A DNA stretch of 64,000 nt from Gnetum montanum (GCA_015680685.1 MNCI01011144.1:11100-75099); one strand, 5' to 3'; positions 20,401 to 33,662 are shown, counted from the first letter of the stretch. Numbers and translations are program-made. Notes: generated by a model not told the origin, from the sequence alone.

Positions 20401-22496
20401 AACAAGAATTTTCTTGGTGGCATTTCAAAGATTGTGACCTACCACCTAAAGCTAATTTTAGAATCAAGCAAGATCATTTCTTTCTCTACCCAAGCATGTA
20501 CTACCCTAAGTGAAAAATTCCAATCAACCTAACCCAATTAATCTTCCTTGAGATTAAGAAGAAATTTAAGAAAAATGTGAATGGTTAGTAGACACTTCCC
20601 TTTCCATGCCTTATCAAAAACTTATGCAAGAGGAAATGGACATCTTGCTATACTAATAACATACTTTGTCAGACTCCTACCACATCATGATAAGAGGTGA
20701 TGAAGTAAAAGGCATCTGCAATGTTCAAAGAGGAAGCACCACCACCACCACTACCTATACATGAAATAGTTAGAGTTGAAGAGCACGTAAGATTACTTAG
20801 GAAGCAATCATAATAACAAGCATTTGGTAGTGAGGATGAGCCATTTTTCTATCCTCTAGTCATAAGCCATTTAAATGAAGTTACTAAAATCATCAAATGG
20901 CCTTTATATGATCTAGGCAATCTATTCTTCTTACAATAATTTAGGTGACTATTTGTGCCAACACTACCATAGGAGAAGTTGCAAGATACCTACTATCTAA
21001 GCAATTTTCTAAAATCTCATGTAATATTACAACCTTCTCTATGATCCTAGAAGAAGGGGAAGATGCTACAGTTTTGGCATATTACAAAAGAACCAAGAAA
21101 TAGTATGCAAGGTGGTCATGAACTAGATTAGAGAATATATAAGGGTTCATGTAGCACTAATGTCCAATATTGATACTATGGTAGACATTCAAGTGTTTGC
21201 AAGAACCTAGAGTAGAAGAATGACTATTGTGTAACACAAGGAAGTGTTGGAATGACTAGTGGGAATTGAACAATCAATTTTGGAAATATTTGATATCCTG
21301 GAAGATATTTTAATCATCCAGTTGAAATTATTGAAAACCAGGAGTAAGGTCTTGTTCAAAGAAAAATAACATTAAGAGTGCCATAATCAATCAACAGGTG
21401 CTAGGCAAAGTTGCTAAACTTATAGCCCTTTTGGTAGATCCAATCATATTCCAATTGTGGATGATAAGAAATGAAACTTTTCAAAATATTTTGAAGTAAT
21501 ATTTCATGATTAAGAAGGAGAAGAAAAATATCATCTAGAATGCAACAAAAGAAACAAAAGAAAAAAAATGAAGGAATATCTTATATGACAACAAGAAAAA
21601 ATTGCCATAGTGAACTAAGATATTAAGAGATTGGCTACAAAAAATAGGAATTTGTCAATGAAGGAAGTGCATGCCATTCATCAAAAGTTAGTAACTAATA
21701 TCATCGCTTGTGAGAATAAGGTCCTGAAGTACAAAAAAGTTCAAAATCATTATAGGAACCATCCCAACATGCTTAACAAGGTTAATGAGAAGGAAATCAA
21801 ACTAGTGAAGGAAAAAATGAATGATGCAGTTTAGTAGCTCTAATAACATGGTCATGTATGACAACCCATCTTTGATGGGCCAAAGGTATAAAATCAAGTG
21901 AAAATTTGCATGTGGGGGCTACAAATAAAGGAGATGAAAAAATACATGAAGTTGGTGAACCTTTGATATGAAAATCTGATGATGTTAATTGTAGGGAGAC
22001 CAATTTTACACTTGGAAAAATACGTAGCTAGCTCTTACCTCTTGTATGAGACAAAGTTCAAACTTCAAAAGGAAACTAAGAAAAAGCTGTAAATAGCTAA
22101 TTCTAAGATTAAATTTCTTAGGAGTCAATTTGAAGATTAGTGAGTTGTCATGAAGACACTAACAAAAAAAATCATACACCATTAGGAGCTACAAAACGTA
22201 ATGCATGCATTCAACATTGAGTACAAACAAGTCATAACTAGGTTCATGAATACCAAGGAACTATTCCTTACTTTGCTTCACCCATGAGACATGCCTATAC
22301 CATCCAATATAGGTGATGTTGACTAGACTATCAATAATCCTAGGGGTAAGAAAGAAAAGGCAAAGGCATTTCTAAATGTCTATCAGATGATAGAAGAATT
22401 AGTAGCAATAGTAGGACAACCAATATCACCAGCAGAACCAAGCTAGAAGGAGCATCCACTGGAAATATAAGATCCTCCACCTCTTGGCACTAGTTA
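20400..22496 (+). pseudogene. Extra (envelope-position) ORF of a gypsy element, copy 2
   Basis: This plus-strand counterpart of the minus-strand frame at 14.1-16.9 kb shows the same blocks in the same order. IFLEIKKKFKKNVNG then TLPFPCLIKNLCKR (20,545-20,635) corresponds to the putative plant transposon protein-like domain. A Lys/Glu-rich coiled coil follows, with DIKRLATKNRNLSMKEVHAI (21,620-21,685) and an unbroken run to 21,834. Then come YMKLVNL and ENLMMLIV (21,945-22,000), NTKELFLTLLHP (22,250-22,285), and the PPPLGT end with a stop at 22,494-22,496. In-frame stops are scattered throughout and it is not functional. It is flanked by LTR copy A on the left and copy C on the right, both on the plus strand, so the element boundaries are consistent. 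No signal peptide or membrane segment survives that would argue for a true envelope protein. Confidence 0.68.
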
Positions 22497-22757
22497 AAGC
22501 ATCCACCTTGGCTTACTTTTGTACATAGTAGACAATTCAATTTTTATTAAGTGTCTAATTTTGTCAACCATTATTATAACCACTTGAATAATTATTTTTG
22601 TTATGCTTTCATGTCTTGCCAAGTTTGTTAGTCAATACGTAGTTTCATACTTTCTCAAATTTTATAAATAACTCAATCTTACTTTTGCTCACTTGTAGAA
22701 AAGGTTTTAGTTAGTCATGAATTTATAATGAAACTTGAGTTAGTCTTGTCTTTTCCC

Positions 22758-23505
22758 TATATTAATATGCATACCCACCATACTTATGACATTTGTTGGT
22801 CAGTGGTGTAGCTAAACTTTTGCAGTTTTATTCAATAAAAGTTAGAATTTTTCTCCTCTAAGTGCTTGTAGCATCGATTGAATAAATTATACAAAATTTT
22901 ATTCAAGTGCACTATGTACTTGGACACATATGCATGGTAGTAACAAAATCAAGATTGGTTTTCTTCATTGCAATCTTTAGACTAGAACTTAATTTACTTT
23001 CTTGCACTTTACTTTCCATGCTTTCTACTTTCATGAAATTTAGAATTAAATCTTTATTTTGTAGTAGCTCTTAAGTACAACCACTTTGAGCATAAAATAT
23101 TAACATTTGATAATCCTAGCATTAAACACTTAGTATGTCCAATAGTAAATACTTGGTAACCTAGCAATGTTACTATAGGTTTACAATGTGTATGGAAAAA
23201 GAAAATAGATATTCAATGTTTAGGCTAGCTTAGATTTATTTTCTACAATTAGATAATTAGTTTAATATTTTAATTTTTAAAATATTTTAATATTTAAAAT
23301 AATAATGAAACCATCACATGCCTTAATCATACTTAACCATACTAGTTAAATCAACACAAGTTGTGATTGGGTAGACAACAATCAACAATCTCACACTGAA
23401 TTATCTATGACATCTTGCTAGCCCAATGCATGTAAGTTGGCTAGATTGTAAATAAACTCTAATGATATATATAGTTAAGCATAGGGTCTACCCTATTGCT
23501 CATCA
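22758..23505 (+). repeat. LTR of family X, copy C (3' LTR)
   Basis: This copy matches LTR copies A and D in order: a TATA-like CTATATTAATATGCATACCC (22,757), 'tattcaagtgcactatgtacttggacac' (22,900), 'acttggtaacctagcaatgtta' (23,150), 'taggctagctta' (23,220), a centre rich in 'ttaatatttt', and the end 'tatagttaagcatagggtctaccctattgctcatca' with CA at 23,505. It is more diverged from A than A is from B. The U3 part upstream of 22,757 probably belongs to it as well, but its start is not defined. Confidence 0.6.
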
Positions 23506-23514
23506 AACATAAAT

Positions 23515-23770
23515 GTAGAAGATGAAAAATATTTGCACATTAAAGGTATAAGTTACTGCATTGTGAAACTTCCTAATGGAATTTTAATTACCATTATTGA
23601 TATTAATTATATTCCAAAAATTTCTAATAATTTACTCTAAGTTGGTTAAAAGGCTACAAGAGGCATTGATGTAGAATTTAACAATGATGTTTATTCAATT
23701 TCAAATCCAATGAAGATGAAGTTATCAAAAATAGATTCTTAAACAATAGGATTCATTGGTTGGAATGTGA
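23515..23770 (+). pseudogene. Copia protease-region relic
   Basis: The plus strand reads HIKGISYCIVKLPNG, then IIDINYIPKISNNLL.VG, then GIDVEFNNDVYSI. This is the pattern of the segment following the copia aspartic protease active site (G.G........G......DV.Y.P....NLLSVG.L...G..V.F....C). The DSG active site itself is not seen. The relic begins ten bases after the end of LTR copy C, which suggests the LTR element was inserted into an older copia copy. Confidence 0.5.
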
Positions 23771-25270
23771 ATACTTTAACTTTGTTTTGCATAATCAATA
23801 CTCTAAATAAGATTCCATCTAATAGAATTCCATCTTCAACAGAGAATTTCTTCTTGCCTTGTAGTGCCTCAATAAAGATTGGATGTTATGATTTGCTAGG
23901 TGAAGTACTGACACTAGAGGCTAGAGACTCTACATGCATGTGAGTATTCTCCTTTCCTTGAGCCTTACCATTAACCTAGAGATAGACCCTAAAGCATCCT
24001 CCATCTCTTTCTTACACATTAAAAAATTGATAAAATTTTTAGATTTCTTATTATACAAGTAGTTTGACAATTTTTCAAAAGAAATATGATACAATTAGCC
24101 TTGTAGACTATGATACGCATGATGCGCCAAATTTATCCAACAATGATTAAGCATATTTCTTTTGAGAGACCATAGGCTTGCTCTAGTATGGATTTTAGTT
24201 GATCTAATATGACTAAGCAATTACATGTGCCATTGATAGTAGACCACACCTATGGTTTTTAATTGATGTCTTAACACATTTACTAGTTGAGCCATGTCAG
24301 GTTTACCTTATTAGAGGGAGTATTGGAACTTAGAATATGTGAAACATAGGTACATCCAAATATATATAGTCTAATTAGAACTTTATATAACTCAGCATTA
24401 CCCAGAAGAATCAAACTCATGACCTAGAACATCCAAATCAAGTTTCTTACTACTAGCTTAATAGCTCATTAATCTTACCTCATTAGAGGCTGCTAAATAT
24501 ATGCTTACATTGAATTTTAAATTAACCTATTAGAATATGAATAAATTTGAAATCATTGAATACATTATTATTCATAACGAAGGTAATCATGATTATGGAA
24601 ATTTGATCATAGGAAATTGCTTTTCTTTTCTTAATAACTATCTTATTAAATGGATTTTGAAGAAGCAACATACCATGTCAATCTTAACAACCAATGTAGG
24701 GCATATAGTAGTAGTAAGGTAATAATTCAAATTAGGTTTTTTGAAATATGCATAACTGTGGCTTTCCTAAAGTAACTCATATCTATTAGGATAATATAAT
24801 GTTAATCTTCTTGTCATAAAATCTAATGTATCATGGATAATGCAAGATAAGCATTCAAAGCTGATTAAAATTTACTCATTCATATGATTGGAAATTAGAG
24901 GGTCCCTTGTACCATTGACATAATAAATGATTTTTTCACTATCAACATTTACTCCCAAGCTCTAAAAAGGGTTGAACCATTTTGACCTTTCACAAAAAAA
25001 TAGGCTAGAAGAAACCAACTTGTAAAAGATTTGTTACAACTCAATGACTTTATATTCAAACTCAACCTATGAATCAATGAAAGAAATTGGATGCCATTGT
25101 TCCTTCATCTTATTCTTAAGTACTAAATTGAGATTATAACCTTTAGTAAGTTATAATCTGAACATAAGTTATGATTGAATAACGAAAGAGTATGTTATTA
25201 TGGAACAGCAGGGAAAATCTAATACTAATGTTAAAAAGACATTGTTTTTAACTTCTTTTAAGTAATCATT
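23771..25270. other. Decayed sequence, no confident feature
   Basis: Weak, stop-interrupted plus-strand stretches near 24,050-24,330 might continue the copia relic into its integrase, but no diagnostic motif survives. A 61-codon open frame at 24,537-24,722 (+) resembles no known family. Confidence 0.3.
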
Positions 25271-25279
25271 CTGTATTTA

Positions 25280-26050
25280 TTTCCTCTCTTTTACCTCTCT
25301 TTTACCTCTCTTTTCTCTCCATTGGTTCTTGAGATGTTCCAATATTGTTTTCGGGGAATTGTAACTGCATATATTTTGCAGCAATTCCTTTTAATGGTTT
25401 TTCAAGGGGTACATGGTTAAGAATTATTGTGGGAGCCGACAGACAACACATGATGTGAGTGAAGTTGACAGGAGGAGAGCACGGGATTCTTATGAATCCA
25501 TTCAATGTAGAGCCGTACACGTACTCAGGCATGCGAATTGAAGAAAGACAAAAACATGGTTGTGCAGATACTCTACTTGTTCACACCATGCACAAAAACT
25601 GCCGTTATTGTTTCGCACATGTGCTGCCACGTATCGTGTACGCGTGCATTTCTTCGCTGAAAACCTTCGTCTTTATCTTCAAGTCCACATTTATGTTCAA
25701 AACCCGGATTGATTTCAATCTAAATATGCCGTATATCACAGCTTTTCTGTTGAAAATAACTGCACAGGGTTTCCCGAAAAAATGTGCCCCATAATGTGTC
25801 TATAATTCCAGCTTTCCAGATTAGGCACGTCCCAATAAACAGGGAAGAGCAGAGAATGCATGTACATGAAGCTAAGGAGGACATGAGCCGGTCTTCTTTC
25901 TTCTTCTTCTGCAGAAATAACCCGAGCTTAATATTTACTCTTGTTGCTGCTGCTACCGCAGCATTATGCAAGACTCTGTGGCTCTACTAGGTTCTGTTTC
26001 TAAATTGGTTTGTGCATAGGCTCACATTGGTACAGCTTTTATTTATCCAT
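25280..26050. other. CG-retaining unique island, unidentified
   Basis: This is one of three places where CG dinucleotides are common: 'gagccgtacacgtactc', 'cacgtatcgtgtacgcgtgc' near 25,630 and others. It begins with a pyrimidine-rich direct repeat ('cctctcttttacctctctttta', 25,285-25,317). Open frames exist on both strands (111 codons at 25,459-25,794 plus; 83 codons at 25,720-25,971 minus), but I recognise neither. Promoter or first-exon remnant, or a young insertion, are both possible. Confidence 0.4.
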
Positions 26051-27370
26051 TAAATGAATCCGATTTTTGAAAGGGGGAGAATTGGAGGATTCTCAATTTC
26101 AAAACACATTTTAGGTGCATGAATATATGCAAGATCTCCTGGAGATGTAAATTAAAATACAATAAAATATTTAAATTATTTTTTAAAAATTTTAAATTTA
26201 TTAAATATTAATTTTTATTTAATTTAATTAAAAAATATCCCATAAAGATCTGATGCGTTTCTTTCAATGGGTGAAAATTTTCTGGGATTTGCAAATCCCA
26301 GCAAGTCAGTGCATGATGTCTACCTCTCCACGGGCGCTTTACAAACGAAAGATGAAGTGACACAAGCTTTTTTGCCTGAATAACATTAAGTTGGTTCCTG
26401 CATTCTCCATATTTCATGCATATTCTAAAATTATGCAAATTATGGAAGAAGCTTTGAGAGAGCCAAATCACATTTAATTTTTCAATGACAACATGTCTAT
26501 ATCAAGTCTGCACTTGGTATATACTTATTTGCCACACACAAGTTTTGGTTCAATAGTGACTAAGGCATGGAACTCGATAAAAATTCATAAAAACTAAAGT
26601 AGGTCTAGGAAAAGGCTAGAACTTCCAACATAAATGCAATAGAAAATGGTACTACATGGATTATAATAAAAATAAAGACATCATTTCTATTAAAGGGAGG
26701 TCATTATACAACTTCTTAACTTATGCTCCACAATGAGGACTAGCATAATGGTACATAACAATTGACCAAATTTGTAGAGCTTGATAAAGGAGAATAGAAA
26801 ATGGAAAAGAAACTCCTTGGAAGTATATACTATTTTGATAGACCTAAAGCATATGATATAAATATGGTAGAAGTTTCTTAATTCTTCTTGACTAACTTTT
26901 TGTTCTATAGAATAACCATCACCAAAGTAAACCAATTAGAGTTTTAGTAGTTATGATATGAAAACAAGAATGAGTTGCAAAATGTTGTCAATACTCCAAA
27001 TCCCTCTACACTTGAAAAGACACTAATAAATGTTTTCTAAATAATGACTGCACTATGAGCAAGTATTATTATAAAAAATACCTTTTCTTTAGATAATTTT
27101 TAACTAGAAGTTTCCCATGAAAAAATTTCCTGGTGAAGGTATTTTGTTTTGTTAAAACTGCACCTCTTCACTTGTAAGATTTCAATGGAGCCCTATTTTC
27201 TAGTGCCAACATAATGTAAGTAGCACTAAGCTGATAATTAGATGATGATTTTCATTTTATATTATTGCTATTTATAACCTAAGGTTTTGATTTTTTAAGA
27301 CTTCTTCTCATGGCACTAACTAATTGTAAAATGATTTGGATCTAAGGTTTATTATCTATTTTATAGAGTT
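26051..27370. other. AT-rich spacer, nothing identified
   Basis: 26,160-26,235 is almost pure A and T. The rest shows stop-dense frames on both strands and no element ends. Weak continuation of the minus-strand L1 relic into its last domain is possible in the upper part, but no motif proves it. Confidence 0.35.
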
Positions 27371-27379
27371 ACTATACTA

Positions 27380-30300
27380 GTTTTCCTAGTAAAATTATAT
27401 TAATGTGTTGGAGGATACAAGGGGTCCATACCCTAGATTTGGTGGGTTGATAGAGCATTTTTAGTTTAAAATATGAAAAGATTGTTCAATGTCATTGGGT
27501 GAAAGAAACATGCACTCTAATCTTTCAATCTTTTCTAACACACTTTGAGAAGCATAAGAAAATGATAAAAGATAGAGAGGCATTGATTAGAAGATTGACT
27601 AGATTAATTGAGTCCCCAGACTTGAGAAAGTAGTTTTCCTTTCCACTCTTCCAAGTATTTAAAACTATTTTCCATCATCTTAGCCCAAAGCTACTACTCC
27701 GTATGATAAAGAAAAAGGGAAATCCTAAGGTATTTGGTAGAAAACAATCCCAAAGGATATCCTAAGTAATATGCAAGCTTGATACCTAAGTAAAATAATC
27801 CAAAGAGAGCAAACCATTGTTTAAAATATTTTGAGTGCCTTACAAGAAAGGAAAAGTGGCATCAACAAATTGTACAAATTTAAAATTAGGACATTCTTGA
27901 GGAGGGAAAATTTTATTTACTAGGCTAGCTACATTTTTTCATTTTAAGAAAGCCCTCAATGCCTCTATAGTCAAAATGAACAAATAAAGAGAAATAAGAT
28001 CTTCTTGTTGTTGATCATTTCTAGATAGAAAATTACTAACAGAATCCTCATTAACTAATAACGAAAAAGCTGTAATTATTAATGATGATGAAATTCATCA
28101 TTCACAAATATGGCATCCACATAGCTCATGAAATACAATCATAAACCTTGTTAGTATCTAGTTTTCTACTAAACTAGGATCTTTCTATAGATAAACTAAA
28201 TGAAAAATTTCTTGAATAAGAAGTACTTAATCCAAGGTATGAAAACCAACAACAAAACCTATTTGTTCTAAATCAATAATAGTAGACAGAACCTTGTTTA
28301 ACTTGATAGCCAAAAACTTCGATAAAATTTTATAAAGTGTGATGCAAATACTTATAAGATAAAAATATCTAATATTGGAAGCATTATCTTGCTTAGGTAG
28401 AAGAGTAATAGATATGAAGTTAAATTCACCTAAGATTTCACTTTATTCTCCAAAATTCCAAAACCATATTATAAATATTTGTACCTACCACAAGCTAAAA
28501 TGTTCTAAATAAATAAATAGGAAAATCATATGCTCCTAGTGTTTTATTGTTGGCCATACAAAAAATAATATTTTGTACCTTAGTATGGGTTGGAAAAGAG
28601 TTCAAGATTGGAATAGCCTATGGAAAAAGGTGGTGATCAATGCAAGAAACTATCTTATCAATATCATTTAGCCTTATTTGCCATCTTGTGTTTAAATGCT
28701 ATTGATAGAAATTTGAATCTATTGGTATAATTTCTTTTGGATTCTTTTTAAGTTTAATAACATGAGCTTCTACTTTAGTGATTCTAGGCTTGGTAGAGTG
28801 AACTAAACTATAAGTATGAAAAAACATGATTTTTTGTTATCTTCAAAGGATCATTTGAACTTTGCTCTATAGAACTAATAGATTTCTTTCTACTAAAAGA
28901 GAGTATAATATTACTAAAGTTATGGATTGTTGAATTTAGAAGGGTGGATGAATGAGTTTTAAAATAAAATTTAAAATTTAACCTTAATGCTGAAAAATAG
29001 TTAAACCAACAACATAAAGAAACACATTCATCAAGATGTGTAATAAACCTCACCATCTTAGATTAACTAAAATTAAAGAGTAGCTAAGGATGTTAACATG
29101 GTAGATCCTCAAATGCTACACACTCTTCATAGGATAACTAAGACTATAAGCTTAGTATCATACATGACTCCCAAGAACCTTACAAGGTTGAGTGCAAAGT
29201 ATTATACTATCACAAGACACACACATAACTCCTTAATGAAAAGTACAAGAAAAAAAAATGTTAGCCATTTAAGTGAAAACCCCATAAGGATACAATGTAG
29301 ATCTTTCCTAATAGAGAACCTAGTATCCTCAAAGTATAAGGAAGAATACAATAGAAAGAAAGTATGGAGAGAGGTTTTCACATAATATGATCTTCACAAA
29401 TGAAGTACAATAGCTAGGGCATAATGATAGTAAACAAAAAAAATCCTAAATGGATTGAACAATGCAAATAATAAAAAAATATATCAATAATATTTCAAAC
29501 CCTCAAGGAAAGATGTAGCTTTGGTAGTACAACTTTTCAATCTTCAATTATTTCAATCTAGCCCCAATCCATAGCCAATGCAATGTCTAAGTCAATTCTA
29601 AGCAAGTGTAATTAATCCAATTACATCTCCTACCTCTAATCATGATCCAAACTTAGCAACTTGATCAATACCTTGTATGCATATACATAGCTAAATAAAC
29701 TTCTCGATTTTCTAGTTTTTAGACCACCAAAACATGGGATTGATCAATAGAGTAATTTTTATTCGTTTTTTTAAAACTCTTAGATCCATCCTTTCAAATC
29801 TACTTATATATATGTAATAACAGTATCTTGGTGAAGCTCATTCTTCGAGATCTTCTAGTCAAATGGATGATTCTTTTGCCATTGCAATAAGCATATGCAA
29901 ATCTCTCTTAACTTTGGTAGAATAATAAATTATGTCAAAACTTGGAGAACACTAGTCTGGACTTTAGAAATAACAGAAGATACATGGTCTTCATTAGCCC
30001 AATAAATTTTCCACTTGAAGATAGTCTTTATAAAGTATTTAAAGGAAATAAGTAGTGATTAATGATTTGAGATTGTGCATGGTAGTATAAAGGTAGTAAT
30101 AATGGAAAAAAACTACATCCAAAGAGTAGGGTATAAAAAACAATATAACTTGCAAATAACATGAGCTAATCCAGTGGATAGATTCATCCATACCTATAAA
30201 CATCTAGAAATGGAAACATTAAAAAGTCCTAAAGAATGAACAATAGAAATAAAGAGCTCATGTACCTTTGAATGCCATACTCCCCTAATCTTATCATCAG

Positions 30301-30725
30301 TATGGATAACTAATGTAAAGTCTCTTATTAATAAGAAGGAATTTTAAATAGTATATAAATAATTATTTAAAGAAGCCCAAAAGAATACTCCTTTAGCCAT
30401 TTTAGGTTGAGCATAAATGTTTTTCAAAGTACACTATGGTATTAATGTATCCATTGAAATCATAATATAATTTTCATGCATGTTCTTTAAAGAAACAGAT
30501 ATTCCTATCCTCAAATAATCTAGAATCTCATGGATCAACCATGGATAGGAAAATAATAAAAATATGCACAAAAAATAAGGAAAAAAATTAAGATTATATC
30601 TTGTACCTCATCATGTTTAGTTTCTTGAATACAAAAATTATCTGGCTTAAGAGAAGACCACAAGTGACTAATGGTTTATATGTAAGAGGTATTGGAAGTC
30701 CCTTTACCCTCCAAGTCATAATGTT
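27380..30725 (-). pseudogene. L1-type LINE ORF2 relic (endonuclease and reverse transcriptase)
   Basis: A long minus-strand L1 ORF2 can be traced from endonuclease to the post-RT region. The endonuclease start near 30,720-30,605 reads KPDNFCIQETKHDE (family: KPDI.CLQETK). LLIRDFTLVIHTDDK lies near 30,330-30,290 (family: .VGDFN.....DEK.GG). The RT begins near 28,560 with TLGAYDFPIYLF (family: N.KAPGPDGFP..F.). It continues with FLAIKLNKVLSTIIDLEQIG (near 28,320) and NFLSRNDQQQEDLISLYLFI (near 28,030; family: F...RGLRQGDPLSPYLFI). The catalytic FADD box appears as FVDA near 27,865. YLGYPLG lies near 27,755. Target-primed reverse transcription would have been its job. Stops and shifts occur throughout, so it is dead. 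Copy length suggests near-complete ORF2. Confidence 0.78.
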
Positions 30726-31090
30726 TATTTTGACAAACTAGAGGATAAATTCCTTCATGCATCCAATACAACATGTTTAAGAAACTCAAGGTTCACTACA
30801 AATTAAATGCCTTTATCATTCTCATTTTCTATCCTATATTCATGATTTTTCTCTTCACCAATGATAGTTGTGGATTTAGCAAATCCCCCTTAGGTGCTAT
30901 ATGTTTCAAATCAACTTCTAGAGTTGTGTTTGGATTGTCTACCTTCATTGTTGATTCCACCGTTTGAGGGGATGGTAAAGAAAGGAGGAACTCTCATTCT
31001 GATACATTCTTTGGGGAGTAACTTCCTTGCTTCTATTCCTACAATACATCTTAGATAATAGAAACATAAGATGAAAGTTTTTAGGGTGAA
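30726..31090. other. Region between the two LINE relics
   Basis: Upstream of the L1 ORF2 start on the minus strand there is an open stretch (about 30,975-30,790, containing VDNPNTTLEVDLKH) that could be the end of an L1 ORF1. No RNA-binding motif is visible, so this is only a suggestion from position. Confidence 0.25.
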
Positions 31091-31094
31091 TTTT

Positions 31095-31960
31095 TCAGAA
31101 AAATGTGATCTAAGATTGTGTGTACTTCTTCTTTGATTTTATTCTTGATAAATTAATCAAGGAATTAAATGATGAAATCCCTTGGTGTATGCTATTTGCA
31201 CATGATCTTATGTTGGTGGATATAGCCCAAGAAAATATTACTAAAATGAAAAAAAGTAGAGACATGCTCTAGAATCAAAATGCTTAAAAATTACTTGAAG
31301 TAAGATAAACTATATGGAATGTAATTTTGATAAAAGCATAAACATTAATGAAATAAATGTAATGATTCAAGATCACCTCATTGCAAATAGTTCCACTATC
31401 TATGATCAATAATATAATTATATGGTATACTTAATAAAGTTATAAGATATAGGATTAAGGAAGGATTCTCCAAATAGAGATAAGCTAGTAGTGTTCTATG
31501 TGATAAAAGAATCCCAATAAAAATAAAGTGAAAATTTTATAGAATAGTATTAAGACATATTATCTTATATGATTCTAAATACTAGGGAGTACAAAAGACG
31601 CATGAACAAAAAATCAATGTGGTAGAAATGCAAATATGTGATGGATGTTGAATGCTATAAAAAATATGATTTACATAATACATAAAGTAGAGAAAGAATT
31701 GGAGTATCTTTTATTTTAGAATAGATACAATAATTATTTCTTAGATAATTTAGGTTTGTGCAAAGAAGATTAGATAATGAACTTATTCAAAAAGTTTACT
31801 ACATCACTATTCTAGAAAATCCACTAAAAGGAAGGCTAAAAAAGATATAAGAGAAAATGATTAAAAATAATATGAAGAAATTTCAAATAAAAAAATATCT
31901 AGCTATTTATAGAGGTAAATGACAAAATAGATCTCATATAATTGGCCCTATTTTATTAGA
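31095..31960 (+). pseudogene. RTE-type LINE reverse transcriptase tail, 5' truncated
   Basis: The plus strand reads DFILDKLIKELNDEIPWCML, then FAHDLMLVDI (31,110-31,220; family: L.ELTR.LQDE.PWCMLFADD..L.D). It continues with the thumb and C-terminal landmarks KFYRIVLRHIILYDSKY (near 31,530-31,590), KINVVEMQICDGC (near 31,610-31,650) and RRLDNELIQKVYYIT (from 31,767). In the catalytic box FADD has become FAHD. Only the last third of the protein is present, the usual outcome of incomplete LINE insertion. Several stops and shifts follow. It lies head to head with the L1 relic. Confidence 0.75.
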
Positions 31961-33660
31961 ACAAGGTTACGATGATCATGATTATGTAGTGAGAAATCAA
32001 CATCTTATTGTAATTTCTTTATAATATTTCATAGTAGGTTGAATATGAAATAGTAGAACATAACACATAAAAAACTTTAAGAATTATTTATTAGCACATG
32101 TAATCTTTAAATTTTAAAAGGAATGAAATTTCTAAACTTTTATGAGGATAGAAGATAATCTACATAGAATTTGATGATCAGTAATATAAATTTGCAAAAA
32201 TAAATGTGTGTATAAAATAAGATTTAATTACTTAGGTCTTTGAATCTTATGTAATTAAATTTTATATTTATAAAATAGAAAATGAATTGTTAACCTAAGA
32301 TGACTAATTAATTTAATGAATATCAATATCATGATATTTGAAAGTTGATAGAATATAATGATAATAATGTCTCTTCATTGATTTATGAAATTCCAAGAAA
32401 TGTCTTTTTTAATTTAAATATTTTTTACAAATAAAATTTACTTTATTGCTTCCTAAAATTTTTTTCACAAATTTTCAGCTTATTAAGAAATAATATAAAA
32501 GAACTTCAAGGATAATAGAGAGTTATATAGGACATATTTCAAAGCAATACACAAGACAAAAAATTCTTTCTACTGATGCAATAGTATTACTATTTTATAA
32601 TTTATTAATTTAAGTAATGTAAATGAAAGTATAACGTTTCTTTCCCCTACCTCTTATTTTAATTGAATCCTATTCATATCTGTTCATGTTTACTATCTAT
32701 CTTATGTGATAGTGTCTTTATTGTGTCTTTCAAATTTTTAAATTTACTCATATTTTGAATCTATTGTATTTTATATATTTCCATAGGATAACTAGCAAAT
32801 ATTAGATTTGGAACATAGAAAAATTTAAGATTTCTAAGTACCTCCTAAGTAACTATTTTTTGGATACCTTGAATTCTTTCTATACTTTGTCCTTCTAGTT
32901 TAGTCATTTCTTCTATGAATTTGTTACCTTCTCTTTTATTTTTAAAAAATATTAATACTTGGTCATTTAGTTCTTCATTATATGATAGATTTGGTTTTGA
33001 TCTTGATGCTTCTCTTTTGGATGTTAGATTAGTAGTTGTTTAAGTTTTATTTTTTAGCTCCTCCTCTTGATCTTTAGCATTTTGCTCATTGCATACGTTG
33101 AATATACTTAATGTATAAGTAGAGAAATAAGATGATTTTCTAGTATTCCTTCATATTTAATAATAAATTTAACGATATATGAAACTACATATTTTTAGCT
33201 AGAGTAGAAGTGCTATTTATTTTTATTAAAGACTTGACAAGTTGCTTGTTTTCCCTTATTGTTCTATATTGTGCCCATGAAAATTTTTTCTTCTAATCCA
33301 AATTATCTAAATCTTCTATAAATTTGATAGCATAATAAAATTATGCCTATCTTTACAAAATACATAGTTTTTAAAACTATTTGTTATTCATTTATATTGT
33401 TTCCTAGCTTTAGCTATGGGATTTTTACCCATATCTTATTATCATCAAGTATAGATGGATTCTTAAATTAGGTGAGTTATATATTTAATATATATACCTA
33501 TAATTTGGCTGAGAGAATCTTGTAAAAACAAAATTTGAGTTTAGTTCATCTATTATATTAAAAATTATCCTAGTTGGCATTTTACTAAATTCTATGTATT
33601 CTATAATAATTTTGGTCAAATCGCTATGATTGCATGATGAAAAGGATAACTAATTCTTAG
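31961..33660. other. AT-rich spacer, nothing identified
   Basis: This is extremely AT-rich sequence. No coding match, LTR end or tRNA-like box was recognised. It may contain the decayed 3' untranslated part of the RTE element at its left edge. Confidence 0.4.
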
Positions 33661-33662
33661 TT

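Noticed and set aside
25459-25971. Overlapping open frames of 111 (+) and 83 (-) codons as genes
   Set aside because: Neither shows a known motif, and overlapping open frames are expected where CG-rich sequence lowers stop frequency.
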